Positions 32,691 through 44,499 of a stretch of DNA of 64,000 nucleotides are shown piece by piece. The position numbers were made by a program, and so were the translations under genes. The stretch spans positions 1-64,000 of the forward strand of contig JAXGGA010002250.1 of NCBI GenBank assembly GCA_038373865.1. Direction: 5' to 3'. The notes beneath the pieces were generated by a model, which ran no database searches, had not been told where the DNA came from, and was given only the letters and a program-made list of their open reading frames with translations. The first letter of the stretch is position 1. The number at the start of each line of letters is the position of its first letter. This stretch comes from Uloborus plumipes. Lineage: Eukaryota; Arthropoda; Arachnida; Araneae; Uloboridae.

Positions 32691-33805
32691 ACACAGTCAC
32701 TGCAAAATGATTGAATAATTATTGAGCTGTGTAGAACATTGACAACTTTTTGCTAAATAAAAAGTTGAAAACGTATTTCATGACCTTTGCGATGGGTTTG
32801 CAACACTGAACCTTCTAAGTTTTTTAAAATTATTTTAAAGTCAAATAACTAAAAAAATTGAAATGGCAAACAATTAACCAATATGATTTAGTTGCTTCAA
32901 GTGATTGTACTTCAGTTTTATGTTTTGAATAAAATTTGTTTCAGTATAAAGAATTGATTTTTTTTTTAAATTCTTTGCTTACTTCAGACTCTAGTTGCTA
33001 ACTTAAAAGAACAGATTCCATGTTATCCTTAAATAATTCTGAGAACCTTTAATTGCAATTATGAAAGTAAATACAATAATCTTTTTTGCATGGATAGTCT
33101 CCAAAACGGGGGTTTTTACAACGAGCTTCTTAAGTTCTGTAATAATCTTCTTTTCTGAAGTAATTTCAATGCATCCTTATCCTTTTCCATAAGTTATGCA
33201 AATATGTTTCGAAAGTAATTTTTAAATGAGTTCAGGATCCATTTCCCAAATCCAGCTATATTTAGTAATATAAATCGACTTTTGGGGAAAGTCGTCCGCT
33301 CTTTTTCTTCGAAATATGAATCAGTAAAACGGGGAAAATTTACACCTTTGAGATTCTTACGAATTTTCCGCTATTGTTGTTAGCAGGAAATTTTAATTCT
33401 TCCGAGATTTTCGTTTGTAAACTTACAATTATGTAATTTTGGTTGAAATTATTTATAAGTTTACATTTTTAAATGCTCATAAATGGCAGAAAATTCAAAT
33501 CTTTTTTTACTCGTAAGGGCCAAAAAAAGTTCATCTTTATCTCGAGGATTCGAAATAAAAGTGTCACGACTTACCAATAATAATGAATCAAAATTTGTCT
33601 TCCCTTGTTAAAAGCTCTCATAAATAAAAATTAATCCTCCAAATAAATATGATAAGAAATTAACATATTTATTTAGGTGTAAAATAATGAAAAGAATGAA
33701 ACAAGTCAGTAAATAATGCAAGTCATTAGTTAAGGTTTCATCATTCAAAGTAATTTGAAAATGTCCATTTTCATTGGTTTACAACAGAAGAAAATTTCCT
33801 TAACT
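32691..33805. other. intergenic or intronic DNA
   Basis: No gene or defined repeat recognised; AT-rich. Confidence 0.4.
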
Positions 33806-33860
33806 ATTACCAGCGGGTGACCGAGCTCCGCTCGAGTAAAACAGGTATCGAAGCTAACTC
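33806..33860 (+). repeat. head of an ACTAGC-like repeat (partial)
   Basis: 'taccagcgggtgaccgagct' followed by 'ccgctcgagtaaaacaggta' resembles both the heads of the ACTAGC-type repeats and 'ccagtggaccgagcccgctc' at 34255. Its 3' limit is not clear. Confidence 0.35.
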
Positions 33861-34157
33861 GAAGATTTAAATTTTCAATTGTGATTTATCAAAACAATAC
33901 ATGCCATAAGAAAATTTGTGAAACCATTGGTGAAAAGATAACCGGTTAAAGTGCACCATTGTAAACTATTCTAAACAAAGTTAGAGTTTGGAAAGGGAAC
34001 TATTCTATACAAAGATTAAGTTTGAAAAGTCATAGGAAATAAAATGTAATTGATAATAAAAGAACTATACAATTAAAGAAATGGCACAAAGTGAGCAGTG
34101 TAAAGATTGAAGTGTGTTGAAGTTCAATATTGACAAATGTATTTAAAAAAACCAAAC

Positions 34158-34250
34158 GTGGCCAAAAACCCCAGACCCCCAAGTTTACCGGAGTTAATTA
34201 ATTCTGGGGCTATTTTCGACTTGGCAACCATTCCTCGTATTACCCCTAAC
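34158..34250. repeat. ~95 bp direct repeat, copy 1
   Basis: 'cgtggccaaaaaccccagac' and 'ccccaagtttaccggagtt' with 'cgacttggcaaccat' recur at 35409-35505. The pair brackets a SINE and a TIR element. Confidence 0.7.
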
Positions 34251-34261
34251 GTGTACCAGTG

Positions 34262-34430
34262 GACCGAGCCCGCTCGGTTAAAAAAAAAAAGGTTTGTAAA
34301 CTCGTGTTTTTTTCTAAAGTGCGAAGTACTTATTTAGATAAACTTGAAAAGCATTTTTGAGCCTTTGGTTGCAATTACACATTCAAAACAGTCGTAATTT
34401 ATTTTAAAAAACACAACCCTATTTAATCCA
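34262..34430 (+). repeat. repeat with 'aaaataaattac' core
   Basis: Inverted partner of 11380-11575; it includes 'ctcggttaaaaaaaaaaagg', 'tttagataaacttgaaaagc' and 'ttggttgcaattacac'. It lies directly at the 3' end of the inverted SINE A copy, so it may be its tail. Confidence 0.55.
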
Positions 34431-34858
34431 TGCTCACCGTAAAATCACACCTAATTTCATTTCATTTGGGGCCGAAGGCGCGGGAGGGGTTGATGAGAAT
34501 GGAAGCAGAGTCCCTGTTCTCCAGTTCGCATTTGGTTCCACTTGGTTTTGACTTTCACTTCACTTCACACTCCAGGTCCCCCCCCCACCCGTTCAAACCT
34601 CAACTCGCTTTTTAACCGGGATGGGGCCCTGAAGAACGCTCTGCTCATTTTTAAACCAGGCCCAAGGGCCGAGCAAACCCTTGGCCCAGCACCCCCCAGA
34701 GGTTTCGTTTCACTTGGAGGATTTTGTGACCACGAACATTTTTAACGTCCCCCAGCCACCATTAATGAAGACGGTGGATCTTTGATCGGCGGCTAAATGA
34801 TCGACCCGAGACCCTCCGGTTACGAGTCCGACGACTAACCGATTGAACAACCGCGGCC
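34431..34858 (-). mobile_element. tRNA-derived SINE, family A, long copy
   Basis: Minus strand: GGCCGCGGTTGTTCAATCGG opens with an A-box-like segment; 'gtcggactcgtaaccggagg' and 'gtctcgggtcgatcatttag' hold the B-box region. Next come 'ttaatggtggctgggggac', 'tcgtggtcacaaaatcctcc', 'gggtgctgggccaagggttt' and a 3' part through 'ccctcccgcgccttcggccc'. This is the fullest family A copy in the window, with shared body text at 50222 and 19258. Confidence 0.8.
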
Positions 34859-34867
34859 TCAGGCCCC

Positions 34868-35108
34868 TATATAGACGAGCCGACGCATCAAGATTACCAC
34901 TTAGGATCCAGCGCGTGTGTAAGGATTGTCCTTTCTGGCCAGTTATCGATTTTTGGTAACTTTTTACGTAAATTAACAAATCTTGGCAATCTCCCGAAAC
35001 TTTGCTCTGGTAACCCTAATTCCGCAACAATGAAAAATGAAAGTGAAAGTTAATGAGTTGGATCCAAAGTGGTGAAACTTAAGCTTGATGCGTCGGCCTG
35101 TCTATATA
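34868..35108. mobile_element. 241 bp TIR element (TATATAGAC ends)
   Basis: The ends TATATAGACGAGCCGACGCA and TGCGTCGGCCTGTCTATATA are near-perfect inverted repeats about 25 bp long. It starts 10 bp upstream of the SINE A head. Non-coding; TSD not clear. Confidence 0.65.
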
Positions 35109-35154
35109 GCGGCTCTACCACGGACCATACCCAATTTTAATTTATTTTGATCGA

Positions 35155-35360
35155 TCTCTTTTAAATTTTAAAAACAATAACAATTCTAACGTGTTGCCAA
35201 AAATTATTTGCCAAATACCATAAAAATATAAATTTACGCTGATGTGATTAAATATGAAATCCATTGTTAAAAGTGGTTGCTAAGAAACAGTAACAATAAG
35301 AGTAATCATAAAGAAAACGGCGTAGTAAGAAATCTTCTCAAACTGTTAATGAATCCTATC
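35155..35360 (+). repeat. uninterrupted copy of the repeat at 4283-5880
   Basis: Continuous sequence 'tgaaatccattgtta' plus 'aaagtggttgct' corresponds to the two sides of the 1.27 kb element at 4508-5780, so this is the empty-site version. The match extends from 'acaattctaacgt' to 'cttctcaaactgttaatgaa'. Confidence 0.7.
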
Positions 35361-35408
35361 TGTAACTCCGAACTGCTCGACCGTAGCGCTTCAAAACCGG
35401 CGCCAATC

Positions 35409-35505
35409 GATTCCTCGTGGCCAAAAACCCCAGACCCCCAAGTTTACCGGAGTTTGTTAATTCTGGGCGATTTTCGACTTGGCAACCATCTCTCGTATTA
35501 TAGTA
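35409..35505. repeat. ~95 bp direct repeat, copy 2
   Basis: Second copy of 34158-34250 with a few differences. Confidence 0.7.
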
Positions 35506-35703
35506 TAGGATATAGCTACCAAACATTAAGAAATAATAGCTATTCAATCCGTTTTAAGTTAATTATTAACCTGGCTTTAAAGCGACCTCGAATGGCTACT
35601 CTGTGATTCAAGGTCAATTTGAAGCACGGCGGAAACAGAACGCAAAATAAATTATTTTAATAAAATTGGTGTAACTTTAATACAGCGAAATAACATTTCT
35701 ACA

Positions 35704-36525
35704 CTGCAAAACATAAACTATTGTTTTTACAGTCTAATACTGGCAGCCGAGGTGTTAGCTTAAATCTGTAAAATGCACAGTAATAAACTGTAAAACTGCT
35801 GATTTTACAGTAATTAACTGTAAAATTGCTAATTTTACTGTTTAGGGTCATTCCATTGAAATGTCAACCTCAGCCGAAGAAAAAAAAATACCGAAATGAA
35901 AAAAGTGTCAAAAAATGAATTTAAAAAAAATCATACAACATAAGAAGTTAAAAAAATTGAAGAAGTATTGTAATTATCACTGAGATTAGCCATAATAAAT
36001 AGTTTGTAGTGTGTCTACTGGTTGTTTTTCGATGGTTACGTTAGTCACACTCCATCTTGAGTAAAAGTGACACTTAAGACTAAAAAAAATTAAGATTTAA
36101 CAAATGTGTTGTATGTTTTTAAAAGCGAACTTTACACATTTTTCAAATATATCATTCAATTTTTAACACTTGCTTAACTTTGGGAATTTTTTGCCTCACA
36201 ACATGAGCATTAATTTTCAGGGTTGCAAAAATGTTACGTTAGTCACACTGCTGTTTTGGTGGGAAAAATATCTACTGTCATTAATTTTGTTTTAAATTCT
36301 TAGTAGAAATGATACATAGATACCATGAACTTTGTAAATCCACCAGCATAACTAAAAAATAATTTTTATCCTTTAAGTTACAAGTAAAAACAGTTACAAA
36401 ATCAGCTCTGAATGTTACGTTAGTCACGATGGAATGACCCTTTATTACTGTGCATTTTACAGTTTCTAACTGGATCTCCGGCTGCCAGTATTAGACTGTA
36501 AATACAACAGTTTATTTTTTGCAGT
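35704..36525. mobile_element. TACAGT-rich TIR repeat, copy 1 (interrupted)
   Basis: The left part 'ctgcaaaacataaactattg', 'ctggcagccgaggtgttag' and 'ctgtaaaatgcacagtaata' is mirrored at the right: 'attactgtgcattttacag', 'ctggatctccggctgccagt' and 'acagtttattttttgcag'. It is split by the nested element at 35845-36440. Non-coding. Confidence 0.72.
35845..36440. mobile_element. nested 596 bp TIR element (GGGTCATTCCAT ends)
   Basis: GGGTCATTCCATTGAAATG faces CGATGGAATGACCC; TTTA lies on both sides (35841-35844 and 36441-36444), compatible with a 4 bp duplication. The interior repeats 'gttacgttagtcac' three times. Superfamily not assigned. Confidence 0.65.
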
Positions 36526-36540
36526 TTTAATCTTTAAAAA

Positions 36541-37994
36541 CTTCTCCTTTGTACTTCACAACAGCACAAGATTGCTATCATTTATAATTTTACTTAGAAG
36601 AAGACAATGTAGGAAAGGCACTTTTATCAACGTCAAAAATAGCTTCCAAAATGTCACGCCAGAATGATTGAATGAGGAAATAAATTGTGGACAAGGTTTG
36701 CAACTTTTTTTCTCGTAAAATAAAAACTAGAAAACGTATTTCTGGGCTTTACCTCGAAAATGCAGCATTGTTCTTTCTAGTTCTTCTAGTTTAAAAAAAA
36801 TCTAATACACTAGCAAATTTGAAGTAGCTCAAAGTCACTCAGTATGCCGATATTGCAAATGTGAAATTTTAATCTGCTCTTTGACAAAAGATTAAAGGGA
36901 CTGCTTATTCTATACAGTTGTCATTGTTACTATCTGATTTATAAAAGAAATTTTTGAAAATTTCGAGCTTGTCATTTTCTCCCCTTTACTTCTCACTTCA
37001 CCAATTTTATATAAACTTGTATTAGGAAGTGCTACTTGAACATTTTTAATCGCCAAAGAATACTAATAGCTTATCAAAATCAAAGCGGACAGACCGTCTC
37101 TTTTATTATTTGGTCATAAAGCTCAAATTTTTCACACTGAAAAAAGTTTCCTGTTTCTCAGAAGAAGGTGTATGAAATATATTTTGAACATAGTATCACG
37201 CTTCTCTTCTTTCACATGTAATTCAAAAGTGGCTTAATGAAGAAAATAAATACCTTAGTGCAAATTATAAATTGCAAATTTTTAGTCCAACGTTTTTTTA
37301 GCACTAATACGCAGGGATACTGCAGACACGTGTTTCGGCGTTACAAGGGACGCCTTTTTCAATGCGAAAAATTGTGAGCTTATGGATGCACAGAAATCCG
37401 ACAGTTCCCATTGTTCTTTTGTCGCTTGTAATTAAAATTTGCAATTTAGTGGCTTAATGGTTTATTTATTTATTTATTTTTTAGTAACGAACAGGAGGCA
37501 ATTTAAAAATGTTACGACTGTAAGTCAGGCATAATATCTGCAGTGTTCTCTTTAAGTAGAATAATTGAAGAAAATTCTGCAGAACTCAACAGCGGTACTT
37601 TTTTTTATTGCATATTATGGTTTAAAAAGGGGTGCATTGAGGGACTACATTTACTTAACAAAATACTGGAAAGCAATAAGTGGCTGGTTTTGAGAATAAA
37701 AACCACATTGATATGAACGTTTCCCATTGCTCTTACTTCTTAAAATCATAATAGTAAAATCGAAGTCATATTTTGTTATATAATTTTCAGTAAGTTCTAC
37801 AATTTTAGAATGGGCGTCATGGGCCTAACGCTGATTCAGGCTCTAGAAGTGAATACGTATAAAACTGATTTGAAAGCGTTAATTCAACAAATTTAATAAA
37901 CGGCTTCATAAGAACAATTTAATGGACTTAATATTTTTCTTCTTCAACGAACAAATGCTGCACTGAAATACTCCCAACTGATAACACAGATTCA
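36541..37994. other. intergenic or intronic DNA
   Basis: No gene. At 37320-37365 'gcagacacgtgtttcggcg' followed by 'ttacaagggacgcctttttc' is a motif I associate with retroelement ends in arthropods, unverified. Confidence 0.35.
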
Positions 37995-37998
37995 TTAA

Positions 37999-38515
37999 CC
38001 CATTTATGCTCAAGTTTTTTTTAACAATTTTTTTCAATTTTTATCTGCTTAAAACTCTTACTTGGAATGGTTTGCATACATTTTAATCTTGAAATAGTTC
38101 GCCGTTGCCATATTTATTACGTTATTTAACGTCCTGTTTATGGGATATTTTGCAGATATGTAAGCAAAATACTACCATACTTGACTTTACTTTTGCAAAG
38201 TAACATTACAGAAGGCATCTGTAATCAATTTTAAGCAAATCATTTTAAAATAGTTAAATGTTATGAAGAATAAGTTCTCAAAAAAAACTTATTTTCTGCG
38301 GCTACCCATGCTGGATCGTTGCTTGACTGATTAGTCTGAAAATAGCTGTAAATAAATAAACTCTGATGTCCAAATAGTGGCTCTAACTGGTTTCTCAAGA
38401 AGAAGGACTATTTAACTTGTGAAAAACAGCTTTAGTAAAAGGATACACCCATTACAGGTTTTTGTATGCAGTAACTAACAAGCGCCCCGTTTTTAGGCTA
38501 CTGGGCATAAATGGG
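37999..38515. mobile_element. piggyBac-like MITE, second subfamily (517 bp)
   Basis: The ends CCCATTTATGCTCAAG and GGGCATAAATGGG share an 11 bp inverted repeat (CCCATTTATGC), flanked by TTAA at 37995-37998 and 38516-38519. Same length class as 46272-46781, but the interior is different by eye. Non-coding. Confidence 0.75.
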
Positions 38516-38519
38516 TTAA

Positions 38520-39310
38520 CAATGAATTTTTTTTAATTTTTGGTTTTTGAGTTGGAAATACATTTAAAAACATTTTTACCAAATAAAAATTTAATGCCGA
38601 TACGTTCATGCAAGTCTAATGTTCTACACATTTGTAGTAAATATGTGAATTTCAAACTGAAACTCTCAAAGTGTATTAAAGTAGACAGTTATGATGTTTT
38701 TTTCTTCGATTGCCATTTGTATATTCAGCTTCAAGAGTTTTTAGATGTTTACGTAAAAGTACTGATTTATCTTGATTACAGTCTCCCAATCTATTTAAAG
38801 GGGAATTTTACATGTTCATTTGTGGAAGAGAGTACTTAAAAGTATAACTAAATCAACCTACTTTATATCAACAAAAGTTGCAGGACTTGTTCTACAGTTA
38901 AATAAATATCTATCTGTACATAGCTTGTTATAGTAGCATATTAGAAATAGAGAATAAGTATGGTATAAGTTGTTTAAGACTACCTCTATTAAATAGCTTG
39001 ATCAAAATCCAGTCGTGAAAACTAACTTTAGCCAACTTTCTCCGAATTTTACATTGGACCTTAAAAGATAACGTCTATCGAACATTTCTTCGAAAGCGAT
39101 AAATAGAACCTTCAGTTGCGTGTCATTCATACGAGTGAAAAACAAGTCAATATTTTTTTCGTGAAACGCTCACTCATTCTTCAAGGCCTAATGGACCCTT
39201 GGGTATACATGTACCGCCGGTTGCGAACTGTTTCCTTACTTCCATTGGTTTGTAAGTAAGAGTCTGAACGAAAATTTTAATTGCAGTTAATTTACAGCCA
39301 ATTGAGCTAA
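38520..39310. other. intergenic or intronic DNA
   Basis: It contains a 99-codon plus-strand open frame (38540-38839) without recognisable motifs; base composition is as in its surroundings, so I do not call it a gene. Confidence 0.35.
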
Positions 39311-39312
39311 AC

Positions 39313-39735
39313 TGCGAAAAAAAAAACTTGTTTTTACAGTGTAATAGCAGCAGAGGTTCCAGTTTAAAACTGTAAAATGCGCAGTAATAAACTGTAAAAT
39401 TATTAATTTTACAGTTTATTACGGTAAAGCAGCAATCCGCAGTTTATTACCATAATTTTACATTTTATTACCAAAATTAACTGTATTAAACTGAAAAAAC
39501 ATCAGTATAATACTTACAGCAGAGGTTCCAGTTTAAAACTGTAAAATGCACGGTAATAAACTGCAAAGCAATTAGCAATTTTACAGCTTATTACAATAAA
39601 ATTAAGCAAGTTACAGTTTATTGAGGTAAAATTAGCAATTTTACAGTTTACTACTGCAAAGTTAGCAATTTTTAGTTTGTTACTATAGAATTAGCTGCAG
39701 TATACTGTAAAACCAGCCTCTATTTTTGCATTGTA
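39313..39735. repeat. TACAGT-rich repeat, copy 2
   Basis: 'ttgtttttacagtgtaatag', 'aggttccagtttaaaactgt' and repeated 'aattttacagtttattac' units occur, with a duplicated internal block. Ends are less clear than in the other copies. Confidence 0.65.
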
Positions 39736-40232
39736 TTTTGTCATTATCAGTCATAGCAGTCCTTTCGTCTAACGGTTAAGAACTACAAATGTAATTTGAT
39801 CTTTATGCTGGTCTTGCGTTGATTGTTAGTTGCTTATCGTCTCTTTTGTGAGATACAGATAATAGAAAACCATTATGGTCATTTTGAGATAAAACCATGT
39901 GGCTTAACTTTGCAGCAGCTCATATTTGTTAACTCATTTGACTTCAAAAGAAGCTGTAGAGGACCCAATGCTGCAAAAGCTATCGTATCAGGTCTTTTAA
40001 TTATAATTTTTTCTTTTAATTTTTATTTTTTTAATACTGCAAAACAAATTGGCGACGTTGTGGACTCGTAGTTGCATCATTCAGTAATTGAACCGTTTAT
40101 TTCAGAGAAACCACTCTAGCACAAACCTCTTAAAGTTTCGAAAAAGCATTTTTCCCCTCATATTAAACTTAAGGATTACAATATTCTAAACTGAATGTTA
40201 CAAGCATTTATATATAATTCTTTCAGTAAAAA
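39736..40232. other. intergenic or intronic DNA
   Basis: 'tcctttcgtctaacggttaa' at 39761 looks like a tRNA 5' half but has no B box. The open frame at 39823-40071 is not supported. Confidence 0.35.
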
Positions 40233-40716
40233 AAATAGAACCGACTTCAGTTAGAAATTGCTCTAAAAAATAAAAAATAATTTTTTTCTTTGAACACCAT
40301 TGAAACTACTTTTAAACATAAGTTTTGAAGTCTGCGCAAAAACGATAGGTAAAATGATATTTAACCATATTTTGCCAACATTTTTCAGAGAAACCATTGA
40401 AAATTAAAAGCAGAATATTTGTACCATTACACGAATGTGTGGTAATCAATATGTATGTGTATGTCATTAAAATTTATTGTTGAATTGTAGTTGCGTATGA
40501 TTCTATACATTGTTTTTGCGCCGACTTCAAAACTTATGTTTAAAAGTAGTTTCGATGGTGTTCAAAGAAAAAAATTATTTTTTTACTTTTTAGAGCAATT
40601 TCCAGCTAAAGTCGGTTCTATTTTTTTTTCAAAAATATTTTAGTTCATTCTTTTTAGTGTAAATGCACTTAAAATAATCAAAACATGGTGAAAAAGCCAT
40701 GCAGCTGTTCAAAAAA

Positions 40717-40800
40717 ATCCTTGCAGACCTGGACTCGATCTCATTCCATCGGGAACTTCAACCTGACGCGTTTAACCACTTGACCATCGGGTCGCTTATT
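40717..40800 (-). tRNA. tRNA-like sequence (pseudogene or SINE head)
   Basis: The minus strand contains GATGGTCAAGTGGTTAAAC (A-box consensus) and GAGATCGAGTCCAGGTCTGC (B-box consensus GATCGAGTCC). Stem pairing looks imperfect and the segment sits inside a repeat, so a functional tRNA is unlikely. It could drive polymerase III transcription of the repeat. Confidence 0.45.
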
Positions 40801-40986
40801 GAAGTAAGGATTTACGATAGCACATATTGTTTTAAATAACATGAAATTTTAGTTTTTCGATCATAACTTTTTTTCTAGTGAACAAATATCGTCATATGAG
40901 TACATGGTACCTAAGTTACACCATCTCCTATCGATTAAAAAAAAAATCGTCCAAATTGGTTCAGTAGATCAGATGTTATGTACGAA

Positions 40987-41021
40987 CCAAGGCTTCACTA
41001 GATAATCTAGTGAAGCCTTGG
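40987..41021. repeat. 35 bp palindrome
   Basis: CCAAGGCTTCACTAGAT, one central base, then ATCTAGTGAAGCCTTGG: 17 bp perfect arms with a 1-base loop. See the findings. Confidence 0.9.
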
Positions 41022-41133
41022 TGCGAACAAACGAAAAAAAAACGTACGCTTTGAATCGAGAACTTCCTCCTTTTTTGAAGTCGGTTAAAAAGCATTGTAA
41101 TTTCTGTTAAATAATTGAATATTATTGATATAA

Positions 41134-41550
41134 CCCTAGCAGCATAATCTCATCGGCCGATGATCGGCCATTAATCGAAACCCGATGAAATTCTCATCGG
41201 CCGATGATCGGATTCCGACGAGTTCTCATCGGGAATTGCTCCAATATATCTCATCGGCCACACAGAATCCGAGCAGCAAAATCCGATGAGTTTGCTCGAA
41301 GTACGATGAGATTTGGAGAAATTTACGAGCAGTCCAGTCCCGCGCCGATGAATTTAGGATCAATTTTGGATGCTCGGCTTATTTTCATCGGGAAAGTTGA
41401 TTGGAAGGATATCGCTTTCCGATGAAAAGTAGCTCATTGAAAACCGTGCTCGGATACTGATCGGGACGATGTCATCCTGCGTTACGGGATCAGTTTACGA
41501 GGAGTTCGATGATCGGCCGAGCAAAATCCGATGAGTTGATGCTACTTGGG
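41134..41550. mobile_element. foldback MITE, CCCTAGCAGCAT ends (417 bp)
   Basis: CCCTAGCAGCATAATCTCAT is mirrored by ATGAGTTGATGCTACTTGGG. The interior is dense in CGATGA / TCATCGG words ('ctcatcggccgatgatcgg' twice) that can pair widely. Non-coding; the open frame 41204-41425 is part of the repeat. Confidence 0.72.
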
Positions 41551-42369
41551 AAATGTTTGAATAAAATGAAATTATAAATTTTGTTGTTTGACGGTTTCAG
41601 AAATGAACGAACGATTTAATTTTGAAGTGGCTGTATGGGTACCGCTCTTGAATGATGATCCCAATTTATCGAAATCACTTCTCCTATTTTGTCACATTCT
41701 ATGCATTATATTTAATTATAGAAGTTTGGGGATACTGTGAAATAAAAATGGAAAACTATTCAACATTTAGCATGTTTTGTTTTCTGATTCAAAGCTTTTA
41801 CTCATAATACTAACAATTCCTTTAATATAACGTCGATCAAAGTAAACCTGACTAGCATTATAACTCTGAATCAGAGTAATTATTTATTTAAAAAAGATTT
41901 TATGGTTTTTCTTGATTTTGAATAATTTGACAACACTTTGGGATTTTTCTTTAACTTTTAAATTAGGGAATGCAATAACACTACTAAAATATCCTTGAAG
42001 GGTTGAAAATGAAAAAGTTGTTCGTCAAATTCAGCCTCAATGACCAGTTCATTTTGAAATTTATTCCGTAACATTCATTCCAAATAAAGGCTATCTATAT
42101 ACACCCTCTATCCAATTCTACACCCTTCAACTATATATATGCACCTTCGTTTACTCCGGATAAATACTCATATGATGAAAGTGAGTAAGAATCCACTGCA
42201 CATTCAGGGAAACTTTGAGCTGTGGCTACTGCAAATTTGTTTACTGTATTTTACTTTAATAAAAAAAAAAAAAAAAAACTAGAAGACCACCCTGTGCTGC
42301 ATTTTCCCAGCACGGTGAAGAAATAAGTTTTTTGTTCTTTTTTTTATAATTAGAATGATTTTAAAATAT
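41551..42369. other. intergenic or intronic DNA
   Basis: It contains an A-run near 42260. Nothing else recognised. Confidence 0.35.
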
Positions 42370-42885
42370 AGTTTTAAAAAAATAAAAAATATGCTTTTGT
42401 AGTTAATCAAACTATATTTGATGATATTCTGATTCCCTCTGATTTTCAAAACTATTGAATAAAGTTTACATGCATTTATAATCCATCAACATGCAATATA
42501 GTTTCGGCTTTAGTATTAATAATAGTATTAAATATATTACTTTTATATTTGCAACGAACGTGAATTTTATCTCTTATTCAGAGTTACACACATACATACA
42601 TACAAACAAAAAAAACAAACAAACAAGCAAGCAAGCAACCCACATGTGAAACTAATAATAAAATTATAGTTTAAAAAAACTAAAAAATACACTTTTAGAG
42701 TTAATCTAATATGCACTTATAATGCATCAACATGTAATATAGTTTAACCTTTAGTATCAATAATAGTATTAAATATGTTACTTTTATATTCGTAAAGACC
42801 GTGAATTTTACTTTTTATTCGGAGTTCATACATACATACATACATACAAACAAACAAACAAACCCACTTGTGAAACTAATAAAAG
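42370..42885. repeat. diverged tandem duplication with (ACAT)n(ACAA)n
   Basis: Two units share 'aatagtattaaatat', 'gtgaattttatctcttattc' or 'gtgaattttactttttattc', and end in 'cacatacatacataca' and 'acaaacaaacaaac' runs with 'gtgaaactaataa'. Confidence 0.6.
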
Positions 42886-43832
42886 CGTATTAAAAAGGTT
42901 GACAATGTTTTGCATTTCTCATTGTGTCTTTCAGTCATTCTGAAGTGACTGTTTCAAATCGATTTTTGAAGTTGTTGAAAATGCTCTCCCTGCATTGTAA
43001 TATTCTACGCAAACAGTATAAATGATAGAAAGCTTGTGATGTGATATATAAAGGGTAAATTTTAAATATTTACACATTTTATTTTAATGCTATTAAATTT
43101 CTCTCTTTTTATTAAAATAATTTTTTTGCATCCTATTTCTGGCGTGGCTCAAAGTTATCCTAAAAGGAAGGATAACTTGGAACCAGCCAAATAATTTACT
43201 TTAAATGAATTTCGTAATTGTTATCCCTTAATTTGAGATAATTATAAACTAGTTTAGTATTGTTTCTTCCGTTTTTTACAAAAAAAATGCAATGAAACTT
43301 TCAAAATATGATTTCAGCAGCTTTGCTAAAAGGTGTGTGGACCACCACTTACCCCTTTTTATTAGACCACTCATCTGATTAAAAAAGAAAAAAAACTATA
43401 AGAAAATTTAAAGCATCATTGTTTTGGAAAACAATGATGATCATTTTTTACTTAATAATGTCCAAGATAAAATAAGTCAATAAGTTTAAATTTCTTTTTT
43501 TTCAAAACTTACGTATAAGACATCAAAAACGAACTGTTCTAAAAAGGGGTCCCACTTATCCCAACCTCCTCTTTTTCCCGAGTACTGCGAAAGAAAATTT
43601 AGTGTAGCACATCGAATACAAAGTGCGGCTTTAAAATGCATATTCTTTGAGTAATCCATTTATCTAACCCAGCAACTAATGTTTAACGTTTTTTAGTACA
43701 CATTTTCTGTCCTTTCATGCGTACTCGCAAAAGCCCTATGAAGCAGACTCATGGATACTTATCATTTAAAAAATATCTTTGAAATAATTTATAAGTTGGT
43801 AACGACTAACCTATGGCCCTTTTCTTCACTGC
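42886..43832. other. intergenic or intronic DNA
   Basis: Short inverted pair 'gttatcctaaaaggaaggataac' (23 bp; key arms GTTATCCT and AGGATAAC) at about 43156. No gene recognised. Confidence 0.35.
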
Positions 43833-44205
43833 AAAAATGAACTGTTGTTTTTACAGTATAGTACTAGCAGTCGAGGTTCCAATTTAAAACTAAAATGCAC
43901 AGTAATAAACTGTAAAACTAGCAATTTTACAGTTTCTTTCTGTAAAGTTAGGAATTTTCCAGTTTATTGCCGTAAAATTTATCTGTATTATACTGTAAAA
44001 ACAACAGTATGATTCTAGCAACAGAGGTTTCAGTTTAAAACTGTAAAATGCACTGTAATAAACTGTAAAATAAATAATTTTACCATTTGTTGCTGTAAAA
44101 TTGGCAATTTCAGTTTATTACTGTAAAATTAGAAATTGTACATTTCATTGCTGTAAAATTAGCTGTATTATACTGTAAAAATATTCCTTTTTTACAGTGT
44201 TCGAA
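43833..44205. mobile_element. TACAGT-rich repeat, copy 3
   Basis: It begins CACTGCAAAAATGAACTGTT and ends with TTTTTTACAGTG. It contains two halves that each start with 'acagtat..agtactagcag' or 'acagtatgattctagcaaca' and carry 'actgtaataaactgtaaaa'. Inverted short termini CACTG..CAGTG suggest a MITE. Confidence 0.68.
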
Positions 44206-44499
44206 TTCATTATACCTCCGCTTTCATACACTCATGGGATTTTTAAAATTCCGTGTAGCTCTTCAAAGAGGCCATATGGCCTATGATAAGAATTCATAGC
44301 ATTGAGTAATCTACTTCTGGCAAACTTTAACTTTTCGCACGATGGAAAGCAAACAGTGGATGAAATATACTGAAGCTATTTACAAAATCCTTTAAGATGA
44401 ACGTCTCTAATATCTTCCAATAAGCATCGAAATGAGTTATGACGTCATATTATAGCCATGATTTTGTTGAGTGTTGTGACATTATGTAACGTAACCATA

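Larger units (their letters stand above)
40233..41095. mobile_element. repeat bounded by AACCGACTTC / GAAGTCGGTT with inner inverted arms
   Basis: It begins AGAACCGACTTCAGTTAG and ends TTGAAGTCGGTTAAAA, inverted termini. Inside, about 115 bp near 40240-40350 recur inverted at about 40500-40632 ('aaacataagttttgaagtc', 'ctttgaacaccattgaaac'). It contains a tRNA-like segment and a 35 bp palindrome. The phrase 'cttcctccttttttgaagtc' is common in arthropod repeats as I recall. Confidence 0.55.

Noticed and set aside
39755..39830. tRNA-like 'tcctttcgtctaacggttaa'
   Set aside because: It resembles a 5' half of a tRNA but lacks a B box and acceptor pairing.
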